The translations under genes were made by a program, and so were the position numbers. 5,307 nt of DNA from Leptolyngbya sp. SIO4C1 (lineage in GTDB: Bacteria; Cyanobacteriota; Cyanobacteriia; Phormidesmidales; Phormidesmidaceae). The stretch spans positions 1-5,307 of the forward strand of contig JAAHIA010000351.1 of the NCBI GenBank assembly GCA_010671975.1, given 5' to 3'. Positions 1 to 4,855 of this stretch are shown piece by piece; the stretch's first letter is position 1; each line of letters begins with the position of its first letter. Below the pieces are notes generated by a model. That model made no database searches. It was given only the letters and a program-made list of their open reading frames with translations, and was not told where the DNA came from.

Positions 1-782
1 GTTTTCGGGTCGGCGAGCTCAATTGTGACCGGTGACCCTGGCGTCACGGTTTTCGCAATCACGCCCACATGCGTGTCAATATCGCGGGGCGCAATCAGCA
101 GCCGCTGGGCAACTTTGGCAATGTCAGGATCAAAGGTGGGCATCAGCTGATCGAGGGCTTCGATCATGCTGACCTCGCTGCCAAGAGCCGTGTAGACATC
201 AGAAAATTCTAGGCCAATGTAGCCGCTGCCAATAATCGCCACCCACTGCGGCAGCCAGTCAAGCTTAATGGCTTCGTCACTGGTAAAGACGGTTTTGCCA
301 TCGAGCTCGATGCCAGGGGGGACGAAGGGCACCGACCCCGGTGAGAGCATAATGTCCTGAGCGGTGTAGGTCTTTTCCTCGCCGGCTTCGGTGGTGACGG
401 TAACCTTCTGACTGCCGGCCAGCTTGCCCCAGCCCCGAATCGTGTCTACACCCAGGCGCTTTAGGCTGTTGGTCAAATCGCCCTGAATTTTGCTGACCAG
501 GCTGGTGGCATGGTCGGCAATGGCGGCGCGCTCAAACTGCACCCCCCCCACCTGAATGCCAAACGACTTGAGGTGCTGCTGATCGCGCAGCTCGCGAACG
601 CGACCCGAGGCGGCCAGCAGTGCCTTAGAAGGAATACATCCTCGATTGACGCAGGTACCGCCCATGTCGGCTGCTTCGATGATGGCGGTTTTTAGCCCAC
701 ATTTAACGGCATGAAGCGCTGCGCCGTGACCGCCGACACCGGCGCCGATAATTATCAGGTCATAATCAAAGGATGAGCTCAC
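1..782 (-). CDS. lpdA: Dihydrolipoamide dehydrogenase (E3), N-terminal 260 residues, cut by the window edge
   Basis: This is the flavoprotein that reoxidises dihydrolipoamide with NAD+ in the pyruvate dehydrogenase complex and in glycine cleavage. The FAD-binding motif GAGVGGHG is at residues 13-20. The redox-active disulfide motif GGTCVNRGCIPSK is at 41-53, with C44 and C49. The second dinucleotide motif GSGYIG is at 185-190 and belongs to the NAD domain. The C-terminal part, which should hold the dimer interface and the catalytic His-Glu pair, lies outside the window. I chose the GTG at 780-782 because AGGAGA (788-793) lies 5 nt upstream on the coding strand and because the FAD motif then falls at the usual distance from the N-terminus. 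There is no signal peptide, so the protein is cytosolic. Its upstream region is shared with the divergent small ORF at 964. Identity is close to certain; the exact start is very likely. Confidence 0.96.
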   Translation of the reverse strand, partial: MSSSFDYDLIIIGAGVGGHGAALHAVKCGLKTAIIEAADMGGTCVNRGCIPSKALLAASGRVRELRDQQHLKSFGIQVGGVQFERAAIADHATSLVSKIQGDLTNSLKRLGVDTIRGWGKLAGSQKVTVTTEAGEEKTYTAQDIMLSPGSVPFVPPGIELDGKTVFTSDEAIKLDWLPQWVAIIGSGYIGLEFSDVYTALGSEVSMIEALDQLMPTFDPDIAKVAQRLLIAPRDIDTHVGVIAKTVTPGSPVTIELADPK

Positions 783-787
783 AGCAG

Positions 788-793
788 TCTCCT
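788..793 (-). promoter_or_regulatory. Ribosome binding site that sets the GTG start of lpdA
   Basis: The coding strand reads AGGAGA 5 nt before the GTG at 782. No in-frame ATG gives a better fit. An upstream ATG at about 807 on the same strand is in another frame. Confidence 0.7.
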
Positions 794-823
794 AGATAGT
801 ACATATCTCAAGGGGCATCCTAC

Positions 824-853
824 ATTCTCAACCAGACAGTGTGAATTCGACAA
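824..853 (-). promoter_or_regulatory. Possible promoter of lpdA
   Basis: On the minus strand TTGTCG (848-853) and GAGAAT (824-829) are separated by 18 nt, each matching the sigma-70-type consensus at four of six positions. They lie about 42 nt upstream of the GTG start. The match is weak, and other hexamer pairs in this 181-bp divergent region are nearly as good. No convincing promoter was found for the small ORF on the other strand. Confidence 0.25.
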
Positions 854-946
854 CTGAAATTGCTGAGCGTCTGGATGCCAGCCTGGGTAGAGTACATAGG
901 CAGAGGCGCTAAAGCAACCCAGCTGTGACGAAACGCTATGACCAAT

Positions 947-954
947 GAGAGGAG
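947..954 (+). promoter_or_regulatory. Ribosome binding site of the small ORF
   Basis: GAGAGGAG lies 9 nt before ATG 964 and 3 nt before TTG 958. The spacing favours the ATG. The site is also inside a nine-codon ORF (938-967) whose TGA overlaps the ATG as ATGA. Confidence 0.6.
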
Positions 955-963
955 TGATTGCGG

Positions 964-1164
964 ATGAATGAGCAGCAGCGACAGCAACGCCAAGCAGCGG
1001 CCGCAGAGTTTATGCGATCGCTAGAGCAGCTCGAGACCCTGCTCGATCAGCCCGCCGCTGAATCGGAGAGCCAAGCTGACTCTAAGCCTGCAGCCAGCCA
1101 GCCGCCGCCTGCCACCCCCCCTCAGTCGCCAGCGGCCAACGCTGCTCAAGCCCCTCAGCGCTAA
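964..1164 (+). CDS. Small unrecognised protein, 66 residues, Gln/Ala/Pro-rich
   Basis: I do not recognise this protein. From the ATG at 964 it has an N-terminal half (residues 1-27) rich in Gln, Ala, Glu and Leu, with the segment EFMRSLEQLETLL looking like an amphipathic helix. The C-terminal half is rich in Pro, Ala, Ser and Gln and is probably disordered. There are no Cys or His residues, no membrane segment and no signal peptide. GAGAGGAG (947-954) is a strong ribosome binding site 9 nt before ATG 964. A TTG at 958 is only 3 nt from that site and is less likely. The gene diverges from lpdA and converges on the methyltransferase gene, overlapping it by four bases at the stop codons. The good ribosome binding site and the tight fit between neighbours favour a real gene. 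The low-complexity sequence leaves doubt. Confidence 0.6.
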   Translation: MNEQQRQQRQAAAAEFMRSLEQLETLLDQPAAESESQADSKPAASQPPPATPPQSPAANAAQAPQR

Positions 1165-1958
1165 TGGGCAGTCGAGCCGCGCTGTCGCCGGGCCTCATAC
1201 AGCAGCAGCGCGGCCGCGATCGCCACGTTAAGCGATTCAACCCCAGCCGCCAGCGGAATCTTCACCTGATGGGTTGCCAGCGCCATCAGCTCGGCTGAGA
1301 GGCCAGCCCCTTCATTGCCCAGTAGAAATACCGTAGGTAGCCGCAGGTCTAGCGCCCAGTAGTCTAGCGCCGCTACGGGGGTGGTTGCGACAATTTGGAT
1401 GGACTGCTGGCGCAGCTGCTGTAGCGCCTCAGGCAGCGCCTCGGGCACGATTAGCGGCAGCCGAAACCACTGCCCAGCAGAGGCTCTCAGCGTTTTAGGA
1501 TGATCGGCATCAGCACTGTCCTGGCTGAGCCAGAGCCCGTCTGCCCCAGCGGCGGCGGCCGCACGAATAATGGTGCCAACGTTGCCCGGGTCTTGCAGCT
1601 GCTCTAGAGCGACTCCCAGCGAGACTGTCTCGGGCGGCGGCAGCTGTCGGCGAGGCGCGATCGCAATCACCCCGTCTGGATTAACCGTTGTGCTCATTGC
1701 CGCTAGCACCTCAGCTGACACCAGGCGATAAGCCGACGCCCGCTGCTCAATCTGAAGCCAAAGATTAGCGTGGCGCGCTTGCCAAACAGGCGTGCAGCAC
1801 ACGGTCTGCAGCGGATAGCTGACCGCACAGGCCTCCTGTAGCAAATGCGTTCCCTCGAGTAGAAAAAGCCCTTGTCGATGTCGATCTTTGGTCCGATGCA
1901 GCTTGCGTATTTGCTTGACTAGCGGATTTTGTAAGCTGGTAATTAAAGCTGACTGCAT
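1161..1958 (-). CDS. SpoU/TrmH-family (SPOUT) RNA 2'-O-methyltransferase, 265 residues
   Basis: This protein is predicted to transfer a methyl group from S-adenosylmethionine to a ribose 2'-OH in rRNA or tRNA. The C-terminal half carries the three SpoU motifs of the trefoil-knot fold. Motif 1 is DPGNVGTIIR at 123-132 (N126 and the catalytic-type R132). Motif 2 is LLGNEGAGLS at 212-221. Motif 3 is IPLAAGVESLNVAIAAALL at 234-252. The N-terminal part (about 5-100) resembles the substrate-binding domain of RlmB/MRM3-like members, including the typical opening TSLQNPLVKQIRKLHR and a FLLEGTHLL segment. Length is normal for the family. The ATG at 1958 is chosen because the conserved N-terminus begins a few residues later; its ribosome binding site is weak. 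The exact target nucleotide cannot be read from the sequence, so no symbol is given. Confidence 0.93.
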   Translation of the reverse strand: MQSALITSLQNPLVKQIRKLHRTKDRHRQGLFLLEGTHLLQEACAVSYPLQTVCCTPVWQARHANLWLQIEQRASAYRLVSAEVLAAMSTTVNPDGVIAIAPRRQLPPPETVSLGVALEQLQDPGNVGTIIRAAAAAGADGLWLSQDSADADHPKTLRASAGQWFRLPLIVPEALPEALQQLRQQSIQIVATTPVAALDYWALDLRLPTVFLLGNEGAGLSAELMALATHQVKIPLAAGVESLNVAIAAALLLYEARRQRGSTAH

Positions 1959-2010
1959 GAGCGAAGTCCGTGGCTCTTAGCAAGACGGCGGCAGAGGGGA
2001 GCTCGTGGCC

Positions 2011-2031
2011 AATGCAAATCACAGTTGCATT
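2011..2031. repeat. 7-bp inverted repeat upstream of the methyltransferase gene
   Basis: AATGCAA (2011-2017) and TTGCATT (2025-2031) are perfect inverted arms with a 7-nt spacer. They lie about 53 nt upstream of the methyltransferase start, in its probable promoter or leader region. The form fits either an operator or a small hairpin. No known regulator consensus is clearly matched. Confidence 0.5.
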
Positions 2032-2099
2032 ACCTATTCGCTAAATATTTAAATTTCTTAGCATTTAGGACCACTCATATAAAGAAGTCTAAATTACTG
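2032..2099. other. AT-rich non-coding stretch, probable promoter region of the methyltransferase gene
   Basis: This stretch is markedly richer in A and T than the surrounding genes. It contains the 10-bp palindrome TAAATATTTA (2042-2051). Several minus-strand hexamers resemble a -10 element, but none is paired with a convincing -35, so no single promoter is assigned. No credible coding sequence is present. Confidence 0.35.
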
Positions 2100-2148
2100 C
2101 CGGGTCATGACAGCGCCGCGAGCGGCTGTCAGCAGACAGATCACCCGG
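2100..2148. repeat. Nested imperfect hairpin downstream of tRNA-Leu(CAG)
   Basis: An outer stem CCGGGT/ACCCGG (2100-2105 with 2143-2148) encloses an inner stem TGACAGC/GCTGTCA (2108-2114 with 2125-2131). The 3' side carries 11 unpaired bases between the stems. It lies about 35 nt after the 3' end of the minus-strand tRNA gene. It could act in termination or 3' processing of that tRNA, but no T-tract follows on the minus strand. Confidence 0.45.
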
Positions 2149-2182
2149 TCGTATCTGCTGCTGTTGGCTTTAGCTCATCGTA

Positions 2183-2266
2183 TGCGGAACCCGGGACTTG
2201 AACCCGGAAGTCCTTGCGAACACTAGAACCTGAATCTAGCGCGTCTACCAATTCCGCCAGTTCCGC
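2183..2266 (-). tRNA. tRNA-Leu(CAG), 84 nt, CCA not encoded
   Basis: This is a class II leucine tRNA that reads CUG codons. The acceptor stem pairs GCGGAAC with GTTCCGC, and the discriminator base is A at 2183. The anticodon stem CTAGA/TCTAG encloses the loop TTCAGGT with anticodon CAG (plus-strand 2230-2232). A long variable arm with a GTTC/GGAC stem is present. The T arm has CCGGG/CCCGG around TTCAAGT. The CCA end is absent from the DNA and would be added after transcription, as is common in cyanobacteria. A GC-rich inverted repeat (2271-2285) lies 4 nt upstream of the mature 5' end. Confidence 0.97.
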
Positions 2267-2270
2267 TGGC

Positions 2271-2285
2271 GCCCCCTATTGGGGC
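2271..2285. repeat. Short GC hairpin in the tRNA-Leu(CAG) 5' leader
   Basis: GCCCC (2271-2275) and GGGGC (2281-2285) pair around a 5-nt loop. The hairpin lies directly upstream of the mature tRNA 5' end on the minus strand, where it could influence 5' processing. It may equally be chance. Confidence 0.4.
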
Positions 2286-2296
2286 TGCGATTGATA

Positions 2297-2325
2297 ATCA
2301 TCCTTCAGCGAGGGAATTAAGTCAA
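2297..2325 (-). promoter_or_regulatory. Candidate promoter of tRNA-Leu(CAG)
   Basis: On the minus strand TTGACT (2320-2325, five of six to the -35 consensus) is followed after 17 nt by GATGAT (2297-2302, four of six to the -10). Transcription would begin near 2290, giving a leader of about 24 nt before the mature tRNA. Confidence 0.4.
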
Positions 2326-2365
2326 CTGGTTTTCCAAAAAAAGTAGGTTTCGCTGCTGGAGCAGA

Positions 2366-2385
2366 TTTCCGTCGCGCGACGGAAA
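2366..2385. repeat. Perfect 20-bp palindrome between tRNA-Leu(CAG) and murA
   Basis: TTTCCGTCGCGCGACGGAAA reads the same on both strands with no spacer. It has T's on the left and A's on the right, the reverse of a Rho-independent terminator. A dimeric-regulator operator or a REP-like palindromic element is therefore more likely. A smaller dyad, CTGCT-GG-AGCAG (2353-2364), sits immediately to its left. The palindrome lies between the candidate tRNA and murA promoters and about 104 nt before the murA start. Confidence 0.6.
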
Positions 2386-2398
2386 AAGGTTTGTAAAG

Positions 2399-2429
2399 TT
2401 GTTAGGAATTTCAAAGTTTCGGGTAGAAT
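2399..2429 (+). promoter_or_regulatory. Candidate murA promoter
   Basis: TAGAAT (2424-2429) matches the -10 consensus at five of six positions. TTGTTA (2399-2404) matches the -35 at four of six, with a longish 19-nt spacer. It would give a 5' leader of roughly 50 nt before the murA start. Confidence 0.4.
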
Positions 2430-2475
2430 CAACACCTAAATTACGCTTTTCGTGATTAAAGAATTTCGTTCAGCT

Positions 2476-2480
2476 GGAGG
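2476..2480 (+). promoter_or_regulatory. Ribosome binding site that locates the unusual murA start
   Basis: GGAGG ends 8 nt before ATC 2489 and 11 nt before ATT 2492. No ATG, GTG or TTG is in the murA frame between the upstream stop (2453-2455) and 2618, so this site is the main guide to where translation begins. Confidence 0.65.
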
Positions 2481-2488
2481 ACACTCCT

Positions 2489-3847
2489 ATCATTTCCCTC
2501 GACAGTGCTAATACCGCATCCTCATCTGAGCCACAGCCGTCTGTCATCGAGATTTACGGCAATGCCTCCCTCAGTGGCCATGTCCCCGTAAGCGGTGCTA
2601 AGAACTCGGCTTTAGTTGTGATGGCAGGCGCGCTGCTATGCTCGCAAGACTGCCGCATCCGCAATATTCCCTCACTTGTCGATGTGTATCGTATGGGCCA
2701 GGTGCTCTCTGCGCTTGGGGTCAAGCTTGAGCACAAGGGCAATACAGTAGAGGTGGACGCCAGCCAGCTCAGCCACTCGCGCGCGCCCTATGAAATAGTC
2801 AGCAAGCTCAGGGCCAGCTTTTTTGTGATTGGGCCGCTGCTGGCGCGCCTAGGCGTTGCTCGAGTACCGCTGCCGGGCGGCTGCGCCATTGGCGATCGGC
2901 CAGTTGAGCTGCACATTCGCGGGCTGCAGGCACTCGGGGCTTCGGTGCACGTCGATCACGGCATTGTGCATGCGCATGTGCCCGGCACGCGCGGCAAGCT
3001 CAAAGGGGCCAAGATCTATTTGGACTATCCCAGCGTTGGCGCTACCGAAACGCTGATGATGGCAGCGACGCTGGCTGAGGGTGAAACCATCATTGAGAAT
3101 GCGGCTCAAGAGCCTGAAGTCACTGACCTTGCCAACTTCTGTCGAGCCATGGGCGCTCGCATTCGCGGTGCGGGTACCAACACAATTACGATTGCCGGCG
3201 TGCCCAGCCTGCATTCCACCGACTACGGCATTATCCCCGATCGGATCGAAGCCGGGACTTTTCTGATTGCTGGGGCAATCACGCGCTCTGAGCTTAGCCT
3301 TTCGCCCATTCTGCCTGACCACCTCACGCCGCTGATTTCTAAGCTGAGGGAGGCAGGCTCGGAGGTCAGAGCAGAGGGACACAACACGCTGCGGCTGGTG
3401 CCAGGCGATCGCATTTTGCCTACCGATATTCAGACCCGACCGCATCCGGGGTTCCCGACCGACATGCAGGCGCAGTTTATGGCGCTCATGACGCTGGCTG
3501 AGGGCAATAGCATGATCACGGAGACGGTGTTTGAAAACCGCCTGCAGCACGTGGCCGAATTCAATCGTTTGGGGGCCGATATTCGGGTCAAGGGCGACTG
3601 CGCTATTGTGCGCGGCGTACCCTGTCTGTCGGGGGCACCCGTGATGGCAACCGACCTGCGAGCCGCCGCCGCCTTAATCGTGGCTGGCTTGGCCGCCAGC
3701 GGTAAGACAACGCTGCACGGTCTGCATCATCTCGATCGCGGCTATGAGAACATTGAAGACAAGCTGCGCTCGGTTGGCGCGCAGCTGAAGCGAGTGCCGC
3801 TGCATGAGGCAGATAGCGTGCTAGCCCCTGCTGCCATTTCAGCCTGA
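2489..3847 (+). CDS. murA: UDP-N-acetylglucosamine 1-carboxyvinyltransferase (MurA), apparent ATC or ATT start
   Basis: MurA catalyses the first committed step of peptidoglycan synthesis, moving enolpyruvate from phosphoenolpyruvate to UDP-GlcNAc in the cytosol. Counting from ATC 2489, the protein has 452 residues. The substrate-binding pair K38-N39 is in SGAKNSAL. The catalytic cysteine is C132 in PGGCAIGDRPVELHI. The catalytic-type aspartate is D325 in HPGFPTDMQAQF, and R391 is in TDLRAAAALIVAG. All expected active-site residues are present. The first ATG/GTG start in this frame (GTG 2618, ATG 2621) would remove the first strand and K38-N39, so it cannot give a working enzyme. The reading frame continues upstream with clear MurA sequence (VIEIYGNASLSGHVPVSGAKN) to a GGAGG site placed correctly for ATC 2489 or ATT 2492. 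The resulting N-terminal extension of about 18 residues is usual in cyanobacterial MurA. Function is near certain; the start is inferred. Confidence 0.95.
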   Translation: MISLDSANTASSSEPQPSVIEIYGNASLSGHVPVSGAKNSALVVMAGALLCSQDCRIRNIPSLVDVYRMGQVLSALGVKLEHKGNTVEVDASQLSHSRAPYEIVSKLRASFFVIGPLLARLGVARVPLPGGCAIGDRPVELHIRGLQALGASVHVDHGIVHAHVPGTRGKLKGAKIYLDYPSVGATETLMMAATLAEGETIIENAAQEPEVTDLANFCRAMGARIRGAGTNTITIAGVPSLHSTDYGIIPDRIEAGTFLIAGAITRSELSLSPILPDHLTPLISKLREAGSEVRAEGHNTLRLVPGDRILPTDIQTRPHPGFPTDMQAQFMALMTLAEGNSMITETVFENRLQHVAEFNRLGADIRVKGDCAIVRGVPCLSGAPVMATDLRAAAALIVAGLAASGKTTLHGLHHLDRGYENIEDKLRSVGAQLKRVPLHEADSVLAPAAISA

Positions 3848-3858
3848 TAGCGACTAGA

Positions 3859-3924
3859 CTGCTAGCCGCACGGCTGCCTGTTCTCGCTATACTGACCGTA
3901 GAATGAGCGCCGCAAGGCTAGCAG
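3859..3924. repeat. 9-bp inverted repeat bracketing the leader of the peptidase gene
   Basis: CTGCTAGCC (3859-3867) and GGCTAGCAG (3916-3924) are perfect inverted arms 48 nt apart. The right arm covers the weak ribosome-binding region and ends 4 nt before the peptidase ATG. If both arms were on one transcript from murA, pairing could hide the start site. Confidence 0.5.
3888..3893 (+). promoter_or_regulatory. Possible -10 element for the peptidase gene
   Basis: TATACT matches the -10 consensus at five of six positions. No good -35 hexamer is found at 16-18 nt. A second -10-like hexamer, TAGAAT, lies at 3899-3904. The peptidase could instead be read from the murA transcript, since the gap is only 81 nt and no terminator is seen in it. 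Confidence 0.3.
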
Positions 3925-3928
3925 AAAT

Positions 3929-4792
3929 ATGACTTCAAAGACAGTGCTGACGGGCCTGCGGGCCAACCACTTCCGGCATCCGCTCGACCTGCAGGCAACC
4001 CAGTCGCTGCAGCAGCTGCCAGGGCTAGATGTGGCAATTCGCAGCCTGCTAGGGCCGGTGGCCGAGCAGTTTTTTCAGCTCGAAAACATTGCCTCAAGCG
4101 TGCTGGTTGGGCCTCGCCAGCTGCCTGAAATTCACGCGCTGCTAACAGAAGCCTGTCAGGTCTTAGATATAGAGCCGCCGCAGCTCTATGTGAAACAGCA
4201 TCCGATGCCGAACGCCTACACGTTTGCCATGCGCGGTCGGCAGCCGTTTATTGTGGTGCATACCTCGCTGATCGATCTGCTGACGCCGGCCGAGATACAG
4301 GCGGTGATTGGCCATGAGCTCGGTCATCTCAAATGTGATCACAGCGTCTATCTGACCTTAGCTAATATCATCACGCTGGCAGCTAGTCAGCTGCCGCTAG
4401 GCGGCGTGCTCGTGCAAAGCCTGCAGTCACAAATTCTAGAATGGGTACGCTGCGCCGAATTTACCTGCGATCGCGCCGCGCTGCTCGTCACTCAAAACGC
4501 TCGGGTGGTGGCCTCGGTGCTGATGAAGCTAGCGGGTGGGTCGCCGGCACTGGCTCCGCAGCTCAACCTGGATGCCTTCATTGAGCAGGCAAGATCTTAT
4601 GACTCTATTAGCAATACGCAGCTAGGCGAGCTGATGAAGCAGATGCGCACCAGCGAGCTGACGCATCCGGTACCGGTGCTGCGCGCCAAGGAAATTGACC
4701 GCTGGGCCAGCACGCAGGACTATCAAAGACTGTTGCAAAGCTCACCGATTCAGTATAATGATGAAGCCACGGGCGGATGGCGAAATTGGTAG
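3929..4792 (+). CDS. M48-family zinc metallopeptidase, 287 residues, ending inside a tRNA gene
   Basis: This protein resembles the M48 (HtpX/Ste24/Oma1-type) peptidases of cyanobacteria, with an N-terminal opening FRHPLDLQATQSLQQLPG typical of that group. The zinc site is HELGH at 129-133 with E130 catalytic. The third ligand is E177 in AEFTCDRAALLV. The supporting motifs MPNAYTFA (93-100) and HPVPVLR (246-252) are also present. A hydrophobic stretch at about 139-165 may be membrane-associated, but there is no signal peptide. Substrates are unknown. ATG 3929 has only a weak ribosome binding site (AAGG, 3914-3917). A nine-codon ORF (3903-3932) overlaps the start as ATGA. The gene lies 81 nt after murA. 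The last residues (from T281, TGGWRNW) and the TAG stop (4790-4792) are encoded within tRNA-Leu(CAA), so the two genes overlap by 22 nt. Confidence 0.92.
   Translation: MTSKTVLTGLRANHFRHPLDLQATQSLQQLPGLDVAIRSLLGPVAEQFFQLENIASSVLVGPRQLPEIHALLTEACQVLDIEPPQLYVKQHPMPNAYTFAMRGRQPFIVVHTSLIDLLTPAEIQAVIGHELGHLKCDHSVYLTLANIITLAASQLPLGGVLVQSLQSQILEWVRCAEFTCDRAALLVTQNARVVASVLMKLAGGSPALAPQLNLDAFIEQARSYDSISNTQLGELMKQMRTSELTHPVPVLRAKEIDRWASTQDYQRLLQSSPIQYNDEATGGWRNW
4733..4759 (+). promoter_or_regulatory. Candidate promoter of tRNA-Leu(CAA) inside the peptidase gene
   Basis: A perfect -10 consensus, TATAAT (4754-4759), ends 11 nt before the tRNA. TTGCAA (4733-4738) is a four-of-six -35, with a short 15-nt spacer. 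Transcription would begin near 4766, leaving a leader of about 5 nt. Confidence 0.45.
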
Positions 4793-4853
4793 ACGCACCA
4801 CACTCAAAATGTGGCGGCCTTTGGTCATGCGAGTTCGAGTCTCGCTCTGCCCA
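4771..4853 (+). tRNA. tRNA-Leu(CAA), 83 nt, CCA not encoded
   Basis: This is a class II leucine tRNA that reads UUG codons. The acceptor stem pairs GGGCGGA with TCTGCCC (one G-U pair), and the discriminator base is A at 4853. The anticodon stem CCACA/TGTGG encloses the loop CTCAAAA with anticodon CAA. A GGCC/GGTC variable arm is present. The T arm is GCGAG/CTCGC around TTCGAGT. The 5' end overlaps the 3' end of the peptidase gene by 22 nt on the same strand. The CCA end is not in the DNA. Confidence 0.97.
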
Positions 4854-4855
4854 TC

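Noticed and set aside
2011..2036. NtcA (GTA-N8-TAC) or Crp-type (TGTGA-N6-TCACA) site at the dyad
   Set aside because: Only a half-site of each can be found; the second half does not match.
2107..2226. 39-codon plus-strand ORF starting at ATG 2107 and running through the antisense of tRNA-Leu(CAG)
   Set aside because: No ribosome binding site was seen, and most of its C-terminal half is tRNA antisense. The sequence is better explained by the dyad and the tRNA.
2366..2385. The perfect palindrome as a Rho-independent terminator
   Set aside because: The flanks are T's before and A's after the GC stem, opposite to a terminator on either strand, and no gene ends next to it.
2849..3550. 233-residue minus-strand ORF inside murA
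   Set aside because: It is a shadow of the strongly conserved murA frame. It shows no recognisable domain and is rich in Arg, His and Gln, as expected for an antisense reading.
2618..3847. murA starting at GTG 2618 or ATG 2621
   Set aside because: This would remove the first beta-strand and the conserved K-N pair required for substrate binding, while clear MurA homology continues upstream to a ribosome binding site.
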